The position numbers and the translations under genes were made by a program. This document shows, piece after piece, positions 32,310-40,796 of a stretch of 64,000 bases of DNA (the first letter of the stretch is position 1; each line of letters starts with the position of its first letter). The DNA lies in the NCBI RefSeq assembly GCF_044326205.1, contig NZ_JBIRCY010000018.1, positions 58,550 through 122,549 on the forward strand. The letters run 5' to 3'. The notes beneath the pieces were generated by a model. It saw nothing but the letters and a program-made list of their open reading frames with translations, was not told where the DNA came from and searched no databases. Origin of the DNA: Kumtagia sp044326205 (GTDB lineage: Bacteria > Pseudomonadota > Alphaproteobacteria > Rhizobiales > Rhizobiaceae).

Positions 32310-33182
32310 TCAGACGGGCGCGCGCTCCGCTCGCCCGCCGTCGGTGACGAGCAGCAGCAGCAGCGATACGACCGTCAGCACGGCGAAACCGCCGGCATAG
32401 AGCGGCGGCATCGGCAGGCCGGCGGCCTTGTTCATCAGGCAGGCCGCAACCACCCCTGCCCCATAGGCGCCGGCAAACACCAGTGAAAGCCTCGCCCGCC
32501 CCGCGTCACCGCGTGACAGCAGGAACGCCGCCGCTATGGTGAACAGCATGGCCGCGATGAGGCGGGACGACAGCGGATCCTTCGCCCAGTTGAAAACCAG
32601 CGGGTAATTCGTCGAGGGCGCCGCGAACAGCGCCAGTCCCCAGATACCCAGCACGATCCCGGCAATCAGCAGCCAGGCCGAGATCGGACCGCTTGGCGCG
32701 CCGCCGCTGCCGGAACCGGCCGACCGCGACAACGTCAGCAGCGAACCCACCGACAGGACGACGACGACCGCGAAAAAGCCGTAGGTGACCGGCGCGGTGA
32801 AGTCGAACCGGTCCAGATGCAGCAGCACGACGGCGACCGCCAGCGGCACCAGATAGATGGGGATCAGCGTCAAATAGAGCCGGGTGCGCGCCTCGCTCGG
32901 CCGATCCAGCACCACGATGCCGGCCAGTCCGAAGGCAAATGCTGCGGCGGCCAGCATGCGCGAGGCGACTGGCGGCAGATCCCAGGCAAAACTCGGCGTC
33001 AGGTCGAGCCACCAGAACGGCGCGCCGACAATGCCGCCGACCGCCGTCGACACCAGGACGAACCGAGCAACCGCCCCCGAGCCGGACGGGCCGAGATCGG
33101 CGCCGCCCCAGCGGCGGAAACCGAGCGTCAGCGCGATCAGCAGCAGGATCACCGCAATCGCGAAAAGGGCGGCGTCGGACAT
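32310..33182 (-). CDS. Multi-pass membrane protein of unknown function
   Basis: A 290-residue very hydrophobic protein with about eight predicted transmembrane helices, such as ALFAIAVILLLIALTLGF, LYLTLIPIYLVPLAVAVVLL, YGFFAVVVVLSVGSLLTL and FAVLTVVSLLLLLVTDGG. No transporter or enzyme signature is apparent. A Gly/Ser-rich loop (SAGSGSGGAPSGP) lies mid-protein. The stop is seven bases from the convergent coiled-coil gene's stop. Function unknown. Confidence 0.82.
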   Translation of the reverse strand: MSDAALFAIAVILLLIALTLGFRRWGGADLGPSGSGAVARFVLVSTAVGGIVGAPFWWLDLTPSFAWDLPPVASRMLAAAAFAFGLAGIVVLDRPSEARTRLYLTLIPIYLVPLAVAVVLLHLDRFDFTAPVTYGFFAVVVVLSVGSLLTLSRSAGSGSGGAPSGPISAWLLIAGIVLGIWGLALFAAPSTNYPLVFNWAKDPLSSRLIAAMLFTIAAAFLLSRGDAGRARLSLVFAGAYGAGVVAACLMNKAAGLPMPPLYAGGFAVLTVVSLLLLLVTDGGRAERAPV

Positions 33183-33255
33183 ATGTGGTCCCCCGGACGG
33201 ACGAAGGATGTCACGTATCGCGACCGGGAAATAGCACCCGCATGCGCGGCCGAAG

Positions 33256-33283
33256 TAAAAATGGCCGGGCTCCCCGCCCGGCC
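33256..33283 (-). terminator. Terminator downstream of the DUF1344 gene
   Basis: On the minus strand, an 8-bp perfect stem GGCCGGGC/GCCCGGCC with loop GGGGA is followed by A and five T residues, 19 bp after the DUF1344 stop. It is a good rho-independent terminator. Confidence 0.75.
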
Positions 33284-33301
33284 ACCTTCGAGGCTGCCCG
33301 A

Positions 33302-33541
33302 TCAGTTCATCTTTTCGACCATCGTACCCATCTTGTTGCTGTCGGTCTCGATCTTGACCTTGTCGCCGGCCATGACGTTGTCGAGCTTGACGCTCTCATT
33401 GGTCATGACCGACATGCCGTCTTCAAGCACGATCATGTGCTTGGCCATGTCGACTTCCTTCACCGTTCCCGTCATCTCACCGGCAAAGGCGACAGACGAC
33501 AGCAGCATGCCGAGAACGGCCAGTCCCGCGGTCCTTTTCAT
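33302..33541 (-). CDS. DUF1344 small periplasmic protein
   Basis: A 79-residue protein with a Sec signal peptide (KRTAGLAVLGMLLSSVAFAG) and a mature part EMTGTVKEVDMAKHMIVLEDG...KVKIETD, the beta-rich pattern of DUF1344, a rhizobial periplasmic family of unknown role. The start at 33541 has GGAGGA seven bases upstream. The gene has its own terminator, so it is a compact monocistronic unit. The beta-strand order resembles small OB-like or copper-binding periplasmic proteins, but nothing more specific can be said. Confidence 0.85.
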   Translation of the reverse strand: MKRTAGLAVLGMLLSSVAFAGEMTGTVKEVDMAKHMIVLEDGMSVMTNESVKLDNVMAGDKVKIETDSNKMGTMVEKMN

Positions 33542-33725
33542 GTGATGATCCTCCAGAGGCGCCCGGCCAGTCCGGGCGACAGAAGGACGATAAGCCAGCC
33601 GAGGTCGCCACGCCAAACACGACAGATCACGATTTATGGCAAAAAATTGTGTTATTTCAAAAGGTTATTTCTAACCTGGCAATGTAACGAAAGCCCTGCC
33701 AGCTACGAATAAGCATATTCGGTCG

Positions 33726-34691
33726 TCACGCTTCATCGCCGCTGCCGACCTTGCGCACCAGCGCCGCCGTGGCGAGCAGCGAGGCCATGTCGGCGATGAT
33801 TGGCTCGACATGCGCCTTGTAGTCGAGCGGCACGGAAGCCGGCGGCAGTTCGAAGAAATCCTTCGGCGTCGGCAACAGCAGGAAGCCGTCATTGCCGCGC
33901 AACGCCACGCGCGCCGGCTCGCCCGGCCAGGCCTCGCCGAGCCATTGCAACGCCTGCGCCAGACGTCCGCGCACCAGCGGCTGGGCCGCCTCGGCATTGT
34001 CGGTGCGGAACTCGTATTTTTCGTCGATGGCGGGAATGCCGCTTTCGACTTCATCGACGGACGCTCCGAAAAGCCCGCGGAAAAAGGAGACCACATGGTT
34101 CTCCTTGCGCGTCGCGACCAGCAGGCCCGGAAACGGCTGTTCCGTCTCGAAAGCCATGACCACTCCGTGAAACAGGGTGGTTTCAACCTTGCCGACCTTG
34201 TCCTTGAGCGTTGCCTCATAGAGTTCGAAGCTGAAGCCATGGTAGACGCCGGCGATCACGTCGTCGAAAGTCTGGCGATCGAAGTCGCCCACGACCTCGG
34301 GCGGCAGCCGGTCGAACGATTCCGGCCTTATGCCCTTGCCGTAGCGGAGGTTGTCGATGAAACCGAAGACGATCGGCAGCAGTTTCGAGCGGAAGGATTG
34401 CTGCAGGTCTGCGGCCGGTTTACGCGCCCGCCAGTAGAGGACGAAAGCCAGGATGACGCCGACGACATAGAGAAAGACATGCGGCGTCGATGTCCACTGC
34501 TCGAACGGGTCGGCGAAGCGGTTGAAGACGAGCGCAAGCAGCCAGACGGCCGCGGCCAGCAGCAGGAGAAAGAGCGGTACGCGCCACATCACCTTGCGGT
34601 GCGCAGAGACGCGATCCCGCTCGTAGCGGGCGATGTCCTGCCTGATCGAGGCGATCATTTTTTCGTCCGGCAGGAATTCCTGTGCGTCCAT
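33726..34691 (-). CDS. DUF3137 domain membrane protein
   Basis: The 321-residue product has two transmembrane helices near the N-terminus (MWRVPLFLLLLAAAVWLLALVF and HVFLYVVGVILAFVLYW) and a cytoplasmic C-terminal DUF3137 region with FDDVIAGVYHGFSFELYEATLKDK, LFHGVVMAFETEQPFPGLLVATRK and GNDGFLLLPTPKDFFELPP. Function is not established. The start at 34691 (MDAQEFLPDEK) follows GGGAGCGGGATC; an upstream ATG in frame lacks a ribosome-binding site. It is next to another unknown on the same strand. Confidence 0.85.
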   Translation of the reverse strand: MDAQEFLPDEKMIASIRQDIARYERDRVSAHRKVMWRVPLFLLLLAAAVWLLALVFNRFADPFEQWTSTPHVFLYVVGVILAFVLYWRARKPAADLQQSFRSKLLPIVFGFIDNLRYGKGIRPESFDRLPPEVVGDFDRQTFDDVIAGVYHGFSFELYEATLKDKVGKVETTLFHGVVMAFETEQPFPGLLVATRKENHVVSFFRGLFGASVDEVESGIPAIDEKYEFRTDNAEAAQPLVRGRLAQALQWLGEAWPGEPARVALRGNDGFLLLPTPKDFFELPPASVPLDYKAHVEPIIADMASLLATAALVRKVGSGDEA

Positions 34692-34812
34692 GATCCCGCT
34701 CCCATCGCTGGCCGGCATCTTTTGGCGATCACTGCGGGCTTTGCAAGCGGCGTCGGCCGACAACGCCTACAAGGGCGCAATATCCGGCGGCCGCCGGACG
34801 GATATCGGGAAT

Positions 34813-35646
34813 TCACCCAGCGAAGGGCGTCTCGGTCAATTGCAGCGGGTAGTTGGCCTCGGATTGCGTCTCCGTGACGACCACCGAGTTGATGTCGCAG
34901 GCGTCGGCCCAGTCCGGCCCGTCACCGCGCAAAGCGAGGCTGTCGGCGACCAGCATCTGCTTCATCCTCTCCAGCGGCGCTCCGGCCGGCTGCTCGGGCC
35001 AACGGAAAACGCCCGAGGCGGTGTGGCCGAACTTGATGTCGTGGCAGACGAAATCGACCACGACGCTCCAGTGCCGGAGCGGCCGAGCGTCGCCGATCGG
35101 CGGGCCGGGAGGAACGGGCAGTTCGGACAGCGTGGTCACGCTGAGGCTAACCGGTTCAGTGTCGGCTATGCCGCGGCGGGCGAAAGCGGCGCGTGCATCG
35201 ACGGCGAAAATCCGCATCAGAACGTCCCGCGACGGCCGCTGGTAACGCGCGATGAAGCCGCCAGCCCAAACGGTCTCGCCGCCGGCATTGGCAACCAGGA
35301 CCGTGGTGTGGAAGCGGCGAAGCCGAGGCGTCAGGGCCGGCCAGTCACATTCCGCTGAAGTGGCTGAAACAGTGATGTAGAGATCGATGTCCGTGGAACT
35401 CGTTTGGCCGAGCACCTTGCAGTCCTCGCCGTAGAGGAACCACAGGCTGCGCAATTCGCCGGCCGCAATTCCCTGCTTGCGCAGTTCCTCGACCGAGGAC
35501 CGCACCCGCGCCTCGGCATAGGCACGGGCCTCGGCCAGGCTACCGAAGCCGGGCACAATGCGCTCGGCATCCGGCTCGCCACGATGCGCCATGTCGAAGA
35601 CGAGGACGGAGAATTCTTGATCGGCAGGGCAGTCGGCTTCGGGCAT
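34813..35646 (-). CDS. Conserved hypothetical protein
   Basis: A 277-residue soluble protein: ADCPADQEFSVLVFDMAHRG, then GFGSLAEARAYAEARVRSSVEELRKQGI, a helical segment often found in small rhizobial cytosolic proteins, followed by mixed alpha/beta sequence ending SVVVTETQSEANYPLQLTETPFAG. No signal peptide, membrane span or catalytic motif is recognised. It is upstream of the DUF3137 gene on the same strand and divergent from uvrB. Codon pattern and length argue that it is real; function unknown. Confidence 0.78.
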   Translation of the reverse strand: MPEADCPADQEFSVLVFDMAHRGEPDAERIVPGFGSLAEARAYAEARVRSSVEELRKQGIAAGELRSLWFLYGEDCKVLGQTSSTDIDLYITVSATSAECDWPALTPRLRRFHTTVLVANAGGETVWAGGFIARYQRPSRDVLMRIFAVDARAAFARRGIADTEPVSLSVTTLSELPVPPGPPIGDARPLRHWSVVVDFVCHDIKFGHTASGVFRWPEQPAGAPLERMKQMLVADSLALRGDGPDWADACDINSVVVTETQSEANYPLQLTETPFAG

Positions 35647-35818
35647 GGGCGATCATGGCAAGCGGGTAGACACGCTGCAAGCCGCTGCGATTGCCCCCAA
35701 GGCCGTGAGATCATGACAACGACTTGCTGACAGCCTGTTGTCAGGATCGGAAAGACCCCGCCGCACGCGTGCGATCGCCGCCCTTTCCATTTGCGAGGAC
35801 TCCGCCCATATTCCGCAT

Positions 35819-38800
35819 ATGGCCAGATCACCCGAAAAGAAGCCGCCGGCGGCGAAGGACGACGGTTACCGCAAGCGTGGCAACCCGCTGACCGACTATC
35901 ACGACGCATCCGAGCCCTTGCATCGTGGCGGCTTCGAGGAAGCGCCGCAGTCGGAGTTCTTGGGCGCACCGCTCTCCGGCTCGGTTTCGGAATGGGCGGA
36001 GCAGATTTCCCGCGAGGTGGAGCGCGATGGGCGTTCGCCCCCGAAGCAGGATGCCAAAGCTCCGAAAAAGATTCCCGAACGCTCCTCCGCCCCGACCAAG
36101 ACGGCGCGCGGCACCTCGATGGGCGGGGCGGCGAGCGCGCGCGAACGCACGGCGGCGGGCCTGAACCCGATCCCCGGCCTCGACATCAGCCTTGAGGACG
36201 CCGAGGCGCTGCCGAAATCCGGTGTGACCGCCACGGTCGAGGCGCTGTCGGCGTTGATCGAAAGCGGCAACCCGCTGCACAAGAACGGGCAGATCTGGAC
36301 GCCGCACCGCCCTGCCCGCCCCGACAAGTCGGAGGGCGGCATCGTCATCAAGATGGTGTCGGATTTCGAGCCGGCCGGCGACCAGCCGACGGCGATCAAG
36401 GACCTCGTCGAAGGCGTCGACAATGCCGACCGCACCCAGGTGCTGCTCGGCGTCACCGGCTCCGGCAAGACGTTCACAATGGCCAAGGTGATCGAGGAGA
36501 CGCAGCGCCCTGCCCTGATCCTGGCTCCGAACAAGACGCTGGCCGCACAGTTGTATTCCGAGTTCAAGAAATTCTTTCCCGAGAACGCGGTCGAGTATTT
36601 CGTCTCCTATTACGACTACTATCAGCCGGAGGCCTACGTGCCCCGGACCGACACCTATATCGAGAAGGAATCGTCGATCAACGAGCAGATCGACCGGATG
36701 CGCCATTCGGCGACGCGCTCGCTGCTGGAGCGCGACGACGTCATCATCGTCGCCTCGGTGTCCTGCATCTACGGTATCGGCTCGGTCGAGACCTATACGG
36801 CGATGACGTTCCAGATGACGGTCGGCGACCGCATCGACCAGCGACAACTGCTCGCCGACCTCGTCGCCCAGCAATACAAGCGCCAGGACATCAATTTCGT
36901 GCGCGGCTCGTTCCGGGTGCGCGGCGACACGATCGAACTGTTTCCAGCTCATCTTGAGGACCGCGCCTGGCGGGTCACGCTGTTCGGCGACGAGATCGAG
37001 TCGATCACCGAATTCGACCCGCTGACCGGCCAGAAGACCGGCGACCTGAAGAGCGTAAAAATCTACGCCAACTCGCACTACGTCACGCCGCGCCCGACCT
37101 TGAATCAAGCCATCAAGTCCATCAAGGAAGAATTGCAGCACCGCCTGCAAGAGCTTGAAAAGGCTGGGCGTCTTCTGGAGGCGCAACGGCTGGAGCAGCG
37201 CTGCCGCTTCGACCTGGAGATGCTGGAGGCGACCGGCTCCTGCGCCGGTATCGAGAACTATTCGCGTTACCTGACCGGCCGCATGCCTGGCGATCCGCCG
37301 CCGACGCTGTTCGAATACGTGCCCGACAACGCCCTGATCTTCATCGACGAAAGCCACGTCACCGTTCCGCAGATCGGCGGCATGTATCGCGGCGACTTCC
37401 GCCGCAAGGCGACGCTGGCCGAATATGGATTCCGGCTGCCGTCCTGCATGGACAACCGGCCGCTGCGCTTCGAGGAATGGGACGCCATGCGCCCGCTTTC
37501 CGTCGCCGTCTCGGCGACGCCGGGCGGCTGGGAGATGGAGCAGGCCGGCGGCGTCTTTGCCGAACAGGTCATCCGCCCCACCGGCCTGATCGACCCGCCG
37601 GTAGAGGTGCGTCCGGCGAAAACCCAGGTCGACGACGTGGTCGGCGAGATCAATGAGACGACCGCCAAGGGATACCGGACGCTGGTCACCGTGCTGACCA
37701 AGCGCATGGCGGAAGACCTGACCGAATATCTGCACGAGCGCGGCGTGCGCGTCCGCTACATGCACTCCGACATCGACACGCTGGAACGCATCGAGATCCT
37801 CCGCGACTTGCGGCTAGGCGCCTTCGATGTGCTGGTGGGCATCAACCTGCTGCGCGAGGGCCTCGACATTCCGGAATGCGGCTTTGTCGCCATCCTCGAC
37901 GCCGACAAGGAAGGGTTTTTGCGCTCCGAAACCTCGCTGATCCAGACGATCGGCCGCGCGGCGCGAAACGTCGACGGCAAGGTGATCCTCTACGCCGACA
38001 CCGTCACCGGCTCGATGGAGCGGGCGATGGCGGAAACCAACCGCCGCCGCGAAAAACAGATGGCCTGGAACGAGGCCAACGGCATCACGCCGGAGAGCGT
38101 CAAGTCACGCATCTCGGATATCCTGGACTCGGTCTATGAGAAGGACCATGTGCGGCCCGACATTTCCGGCTTCGCCGACAGCGGCGCCATGATAGGCAAC
38201 AATCTCCAGGCGCATCTCGAGCATCTGGAGAAGGAGATGCGCAACGCCGCCGCCGATCTCGATTTCGAGCGCGCGGCCCGGCTGCGCGACGAGATCAAGC
38301 GGCTGCGCGAGACCGAACTCGCCATCGCCGACGACCCGCTGGCGCGCGAGGCCGAGGGCCTCAGCCCTGTTTCGGGCCGTCAGAAAGGCAAGCACAACAA
38401 GGGCGTCGCAAAACACCGCACGGCCGAGGAGCAGGAGCGGTTCCGCAAGCTCGACGCGGCGCGGGCAAAGGAAGCTGCAGAAAAGGCCGCGCGGCCGAAC
38501 CTGTTCGCGAAGCCATCGCTGGACGAAATGGGCCGTGCCGGCGACTACGCCGTGCCGGCCCGCCGCGAGCGGCAGGGCAAGCCGTTGTTTGCAAAGCCCT
38601 CGATCGACGACATGGGTCCCGGCACCGACATGCCGACGCCTGCCGGCGCGGTCTCGCGGTCTCTGTTCAAGAAGCAGAGCGCGAGCGAGGCGCATGGCGC
38701 CGACTACGGCACGCCGGACGACGGCAAATCGCTGTTCCGGAAGAACACGCTGGACGAGATGACCGTGCGCCGGACGGAAAAGCCGGTGGAGGGCGTCAAG

Positions 38801-38902
38801 CCGGTGAAGCGGGAGAGGGTTGGTATTGGTTCATATGAGGACCCCACCGAAGAGCGGGCACGGGGAAAGCGACCGAAGAAAAGCGGGCGCCCGGGACATT
38901 GA
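35819..38902 (+). CDS. uvrB: Excinuclease ABC subunit B with N- and C-terminal extensions
   Basis: UvrB is the damage-verifying helicase-like subunit of nucleotide excision repair, loaded by UvrA and acting with UvrC. The 1027-residue product has Walker A GVTGSGKT (211-218), the damage-clamping hairpin YYDYYQPEAYVPRTDTYIEK, DESH box (about 510), the IGRAARN motif VI and the UvrC-binding UVR motif (about 800-830). Canonical UvrB is about 670 residues. Here about 180 residues precede the core and about 200 follow UVR. The tail has four copies of an LF-x-K-(PS)-(LI)-DEMG-like motif (about residues 894, 921, 948 and 970). The start at 35819 gives MARSPEKK. Confidence 0.96.
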   Translation: MARSPEKKPPAAKDDGYRKRGNPLTDYHDASEPLHRGGFEEAPQSEFLGAPLSGSVSEWAEQISREVERDGRSPPKQDAKAPKKIPERSSAPTKTARGTSMGGAASARERTAAGLNPIPGLDISLEDAEALPKSGVTATVEALSALIESGNPLHKNGQIWTPHRPARPDKSEGGIVIKMVSDFEPAGDQPTAIKDLVEGVDNADRTQVLLGVTGSGKTFTMAKVIEETQRPALILAPNKTLAAQLYSEFKKFFPENAVEYFVSYYDYYQPEAYVPRTDTYIEKESSINEQIDRMRHSATRSLLERDDVIIVASVSCIYGIGSVETYTAMTFQMTVGDRIDQRQLLADLVAQQYKRQDINFVRGSFRVRGDTIELFPAHLEDRAWRVTLFGDEIESITEFDPLTGQKTGDLKSVKIYANSHYVTPRPTLNQAIKSIKEELQHRLQELEKAGRLLEAQRLEQRCRFDLEMLEATGSCAGIENYSRYLTGRMPGDPPPTLFEYVPDNALIFIDESHVTVPQIGGMYRGDFRRKATLAEYGFRLPSCMDNRPLRFEEWDAMRPLSVAVSATPGGWEMEQAGGVFAEQVIRPTGLIDPPVEVRPAKTQVDDVVGEINETTAKGYRTLVTVLTKRMAEDLTEYLHERGVRVRYMHSDIDTLERIEILRDLRLGAFDVLVGINLLREGLDIPECGFVAILDADKEGFLRSETSLIQTIGRAARNVDGKVILYADTVTGSMERAMAETNRRREKQMAWNEANGITPESVKSRISDILDSVYEKDHVRPDISGFADSGAMIGNNLQAHLEHLEKEMRNAAADLDFERAARLRDEIKRLRETELAIADDPLAREAEGLSPVSGRQKGKHNKGVAKHRTAEEQERFRKLDAARAKEAAEKAARPNLFAKPSLDEMGRAGDYAVPARRERQGKPLFAKPSIDDMGPGTDMPTPAGAVSRSLFKKQSASEAHGADYGTPDDGKSLFRKNTLDEMTVRRTEKPVEGVKPVKRERVGIGSYEDPTEERARGKRPKKSGRPGH

Positions 38903-38982
38903 CAGTGCTCAGCCGGAACAGCCGGCTGGACGGCGGATGATCCGCGATCTTGCTTGCGGGCAAGGCGATGGTATTTTGAACC

Positions 38983-39183
38983 ATGACCAAGCTCGAGCAA
39001 ATTGAGAACTCCGTGTCGGCTCTTTCGGACGAGGAACTGAAAAGCTTCGCCGAGTGGTTTGCCGAACTGCGATGGCAGCGATGGGATCGGCAGATTGAAG
39101 CCGATGCGGAGGCGGGCCGCCTCGACAAGTTCATTGCCGAGGCCAAGGCGGAAATCGCCGCGGGCAAAACACGACCGTTGTGA
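38983..39183 (+). CDS. Antitoxin of a RelE/ParE-type toxin-antitoxin pair
   Basis: A 66-residue protein: MTKLEQIENSVSALSDEELKSFAEWFAELRWQRWDRQIEADAEAGRLDKFIAEAKAEIAAGKTRPL in outline, acidic and helical. It has the EADAEAGRLDKF...EA motif of short antitoxins that wrap around RelE/ParE toxins. It lacks an obvious DNA-binding fold. Its stop overlaps the toxin's GTG start by four bases, so the two are translationally coupled. It lies about 80 bases after uvrB. Confidence 0.85.
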   Translation: MTKLEQIENSVSALSDEELKSFAEWFAELRWQRWDRQIEADAEAGRLDKFIAEAKAEIAAGKTRPL

Positions 39184-39434
39184 GACACAGAGCAACCTGG
39201 AGTTTCTGGAAATCATACCGGGCGTTGCCGAAGCCAATCCGTCTTTTGGCAAGGAAGAATTTCAAGCTGTTGAAAAGCAATTCGAGGCATCCGTCGCTTC
39301 GGCTCAAGAAAGTCGGCGAACTATGGTCGGCGCGCGTTGGTATCGACCATCGTGCTGTCGCGCTTGAAAGCGACGACGGCCTTACTTGGGTCTGGATTGG
39401 GACTCACGCCGAATACGACAAGTTGCTGGACTGA
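39180..39434 (+). CDS. RelE/ParE-superfamily toxin
   Basis: An 84-residue basic protein: TWSFWKSYRALPKPIRLLARKNFKLLKSNSR...LRLKKVGELWSARVGIDHRAVALESDDGLTWVWIGTHAEYDKLL in outline. The ending W-x-W-I-G-x-H-x-x-Y-D is diagnostic of a RelE/ParE subgroup, which either cuts mRNA on the ribosome or poisons gyrase. The start is a GTG overlapping the antitoxin stop. Both genes look intact, so the module is probably functional; the target is not predictable. Confidence 0.85.
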   Translation: MRHRATWSFWKSYRALPKPIRLLARKNFKLLKSNSRHPSLRLKKVGELWSARVGIDHRAVALESDDGLTWVWIGTHAEYDKLLD

Positions 39435-39605
39435 GGATGTTCATCCGCATCGAATGGCGGCCTGGGATGAGCGAATTTGATGTTGTGGTGCGAAACCGCA
39501 TTAAACTTCATATATTCCAGGAATCGAGCGTCGTCGCATGGGTAAGCGCGAAAGCTTTACTCCAGTTCGCCCGTACCGAGATATTGTCGATAGCTCGTCA
39601 GACCG

Positions 39606-39854
39606 TCAGGCCCCGACTGCATCCAGCCCGGCGCTGACGAGGTTCAGCGGCAGCCGCCGTCCGTCGCGCCAGGTCGAGGTTATGCCGGAAGCGATGCGCG
39701 CCCGGCGTTCGTCGCGGAGTGTGTCAAAGCCGAGTTCCCAGCAAACGGCTTCGATGGCGCGTTCGATCTCGGCGCGCTCCATCGGGTCGAGCACCATGTC
39801 CCGCTCGATCGAATCGGCGTCGAGGCTTTTCGGTACAGTCGGATAACGGATCAT
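39606..39854 (-). CDS. Small hypothetical protein
   Basis: The 82-residue product starts MIRYPTVPKSLDADSIERDM and contains LDPMERAEIERAIEAVCWELGFD. A strong ribosome-binding site (AAGGAGG) eight bases upstream supports it as a real gene. Composition is that of a small soluble helical protein; no family is recognised. Between it and the toxin gene lie about 170 bases without a recognised feature. Confidence 0.7.
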   Translation of the reverse strand: MIRYPTVPKSLDADSIERDMVLDPMERAEIERAIEAVCWELGFDTLRDERRARIASGITSTWRDGRRLPLNLVSAGLDAVGA

Positions 39855-40028
39855 TGCCGAGCCTCCTTCCGCTTGTTCGGCGCCACGTTTCCTCCCGGCG
39901 GGCTCTGTCGGCTCACCTTCCCCATAGGGAACCCTGTGATTCGGGATTCAGGAAGGCCCTAGAAATCACTTTTTATTTCATGGTGAAGATTACCGTGACA
40001 ATACGCCGGCTTCATCCCCTCCGAGGCT

Positions 40029-40682
40029 TCAGAACTCCACTTCGAGCTCGATGATCTCGTCGGGTTCGGCCAGCGCTCCTTCCGTCCACTCGCGCATCAG
40101 CGGCCAGTCGAAAATGCTTTCGCAATAGGCGGAAAGAACCGGATCGAGCTCGACCGCGTAGGTGCGGAAACGGGTGCATACCGGCGCATACATGGCATCC
40201 GCCACCGACAGCGCGCCGAACAGATACGGCCCGCCATAGGTCGAAAGGCACTCGCTCCAGATCGTCTTGATCCGCTCGACGTCGGGCCGCGCTCCGGAAA
40301 AAATCTTGAACGCCTTGTGCCGTGCTTTGAGATTCATGGGGAGCGCCGAGCGCAGATTGTGGAAACCCGAATGCATCTCGCCGGAGACGGCGCGGCAATG
40401 CGCGCGCGCCACGCGTTCAGCCGGCAGCAGACCGGCATCGGGCGCGATCTCTGCCAGATATTCGGCAATCGCCAGCGTGTCCCACACCGTCACGTCGCCA
40501 TGTGTCAGCCGTGGCACCAGCACCGAGGGCGACAGCAGCAGCAATTCCTGCCGCGCCTCCAGATCGTCGAGATCCACCCGCTTCTCCTCGAAGTCGAGTC
40601 CCGCCATGCGGCACAGCAGCCAGCCGCGCAGCGACCAAGAGGAATAGTTTTTCGACGAGATGGTGAGCGTCGCTTCTGTCAT
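40029..40682 (-). CDS. Glutathione S-transferase family protein
   Basis: A 217-residue GST. The thioredoxin-like N-terminal domain (TLTISSKNYSSWSLRGWLLCRMAGLDFEEK, with SYSSWS-type Ser/Tyr active-site region and SPSVLVPRLTHGDVTVWDTLAIAEYLAE holding the glutathione gamma-glutamyl site) is followed by an all-helical C-terminal domain. Members conjugate or reduce electrophiles using glutathione in the cytoplasm. It is monocistronic and divergent from the PHA depolymerase gene; the shared 114-bp region carries TGC-rich motifs. Confidence 0.9.
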   Translation of the reverse strand: MTEATLTISSKNYSSWSLRGWLLCRMAGLDFEEKRVDLDDLEARQELLLLSPSVLVPRLTHGDVTVWDTLAIAEYLAEIAPDAGLLPAERVARAHCRAVSGEMHSGFHNLRSALPMNLKARHKAFKIFSGARPDVERIKTIWSECLSTYGGPYLFGALSVADAMYAPVCTRFRTYAVELDPVLSAYCESIFDWPLMREWTEGALAEPDEIIELEVEF

Positions 40683-40728
40683 GACTTGCCTGCTGATGCG
40701 GTCGATGGCTGCATTTCACAATCCTCTC

Positions 40729-40770
40729 GCAATGCAGCAAAATTTGCACTAGCTTTTTTGCACTGCAATA
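40729..40770. promoter_or_regulatory. PhaR-like TGC-rich motifs upstream of phaZ
   Basis: Two motifs, AATGCAGCAAAATTTGCAC (from 40731) and TTTTTTGCACTGCAATA (from 40754), lie 30-70 bp before the depolymerase start. TGC/GCA-rich palindromes are the DNA target of PhaR, the PHA-responsive repressor of phasin and PHA genes in alphaproteobacteria. The match is by eye, but the gene context is right. Confidence 0.55.
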
Positions 40771-40796
40771 GATCCTTTGGCGGGGAGGAGCGGAAA

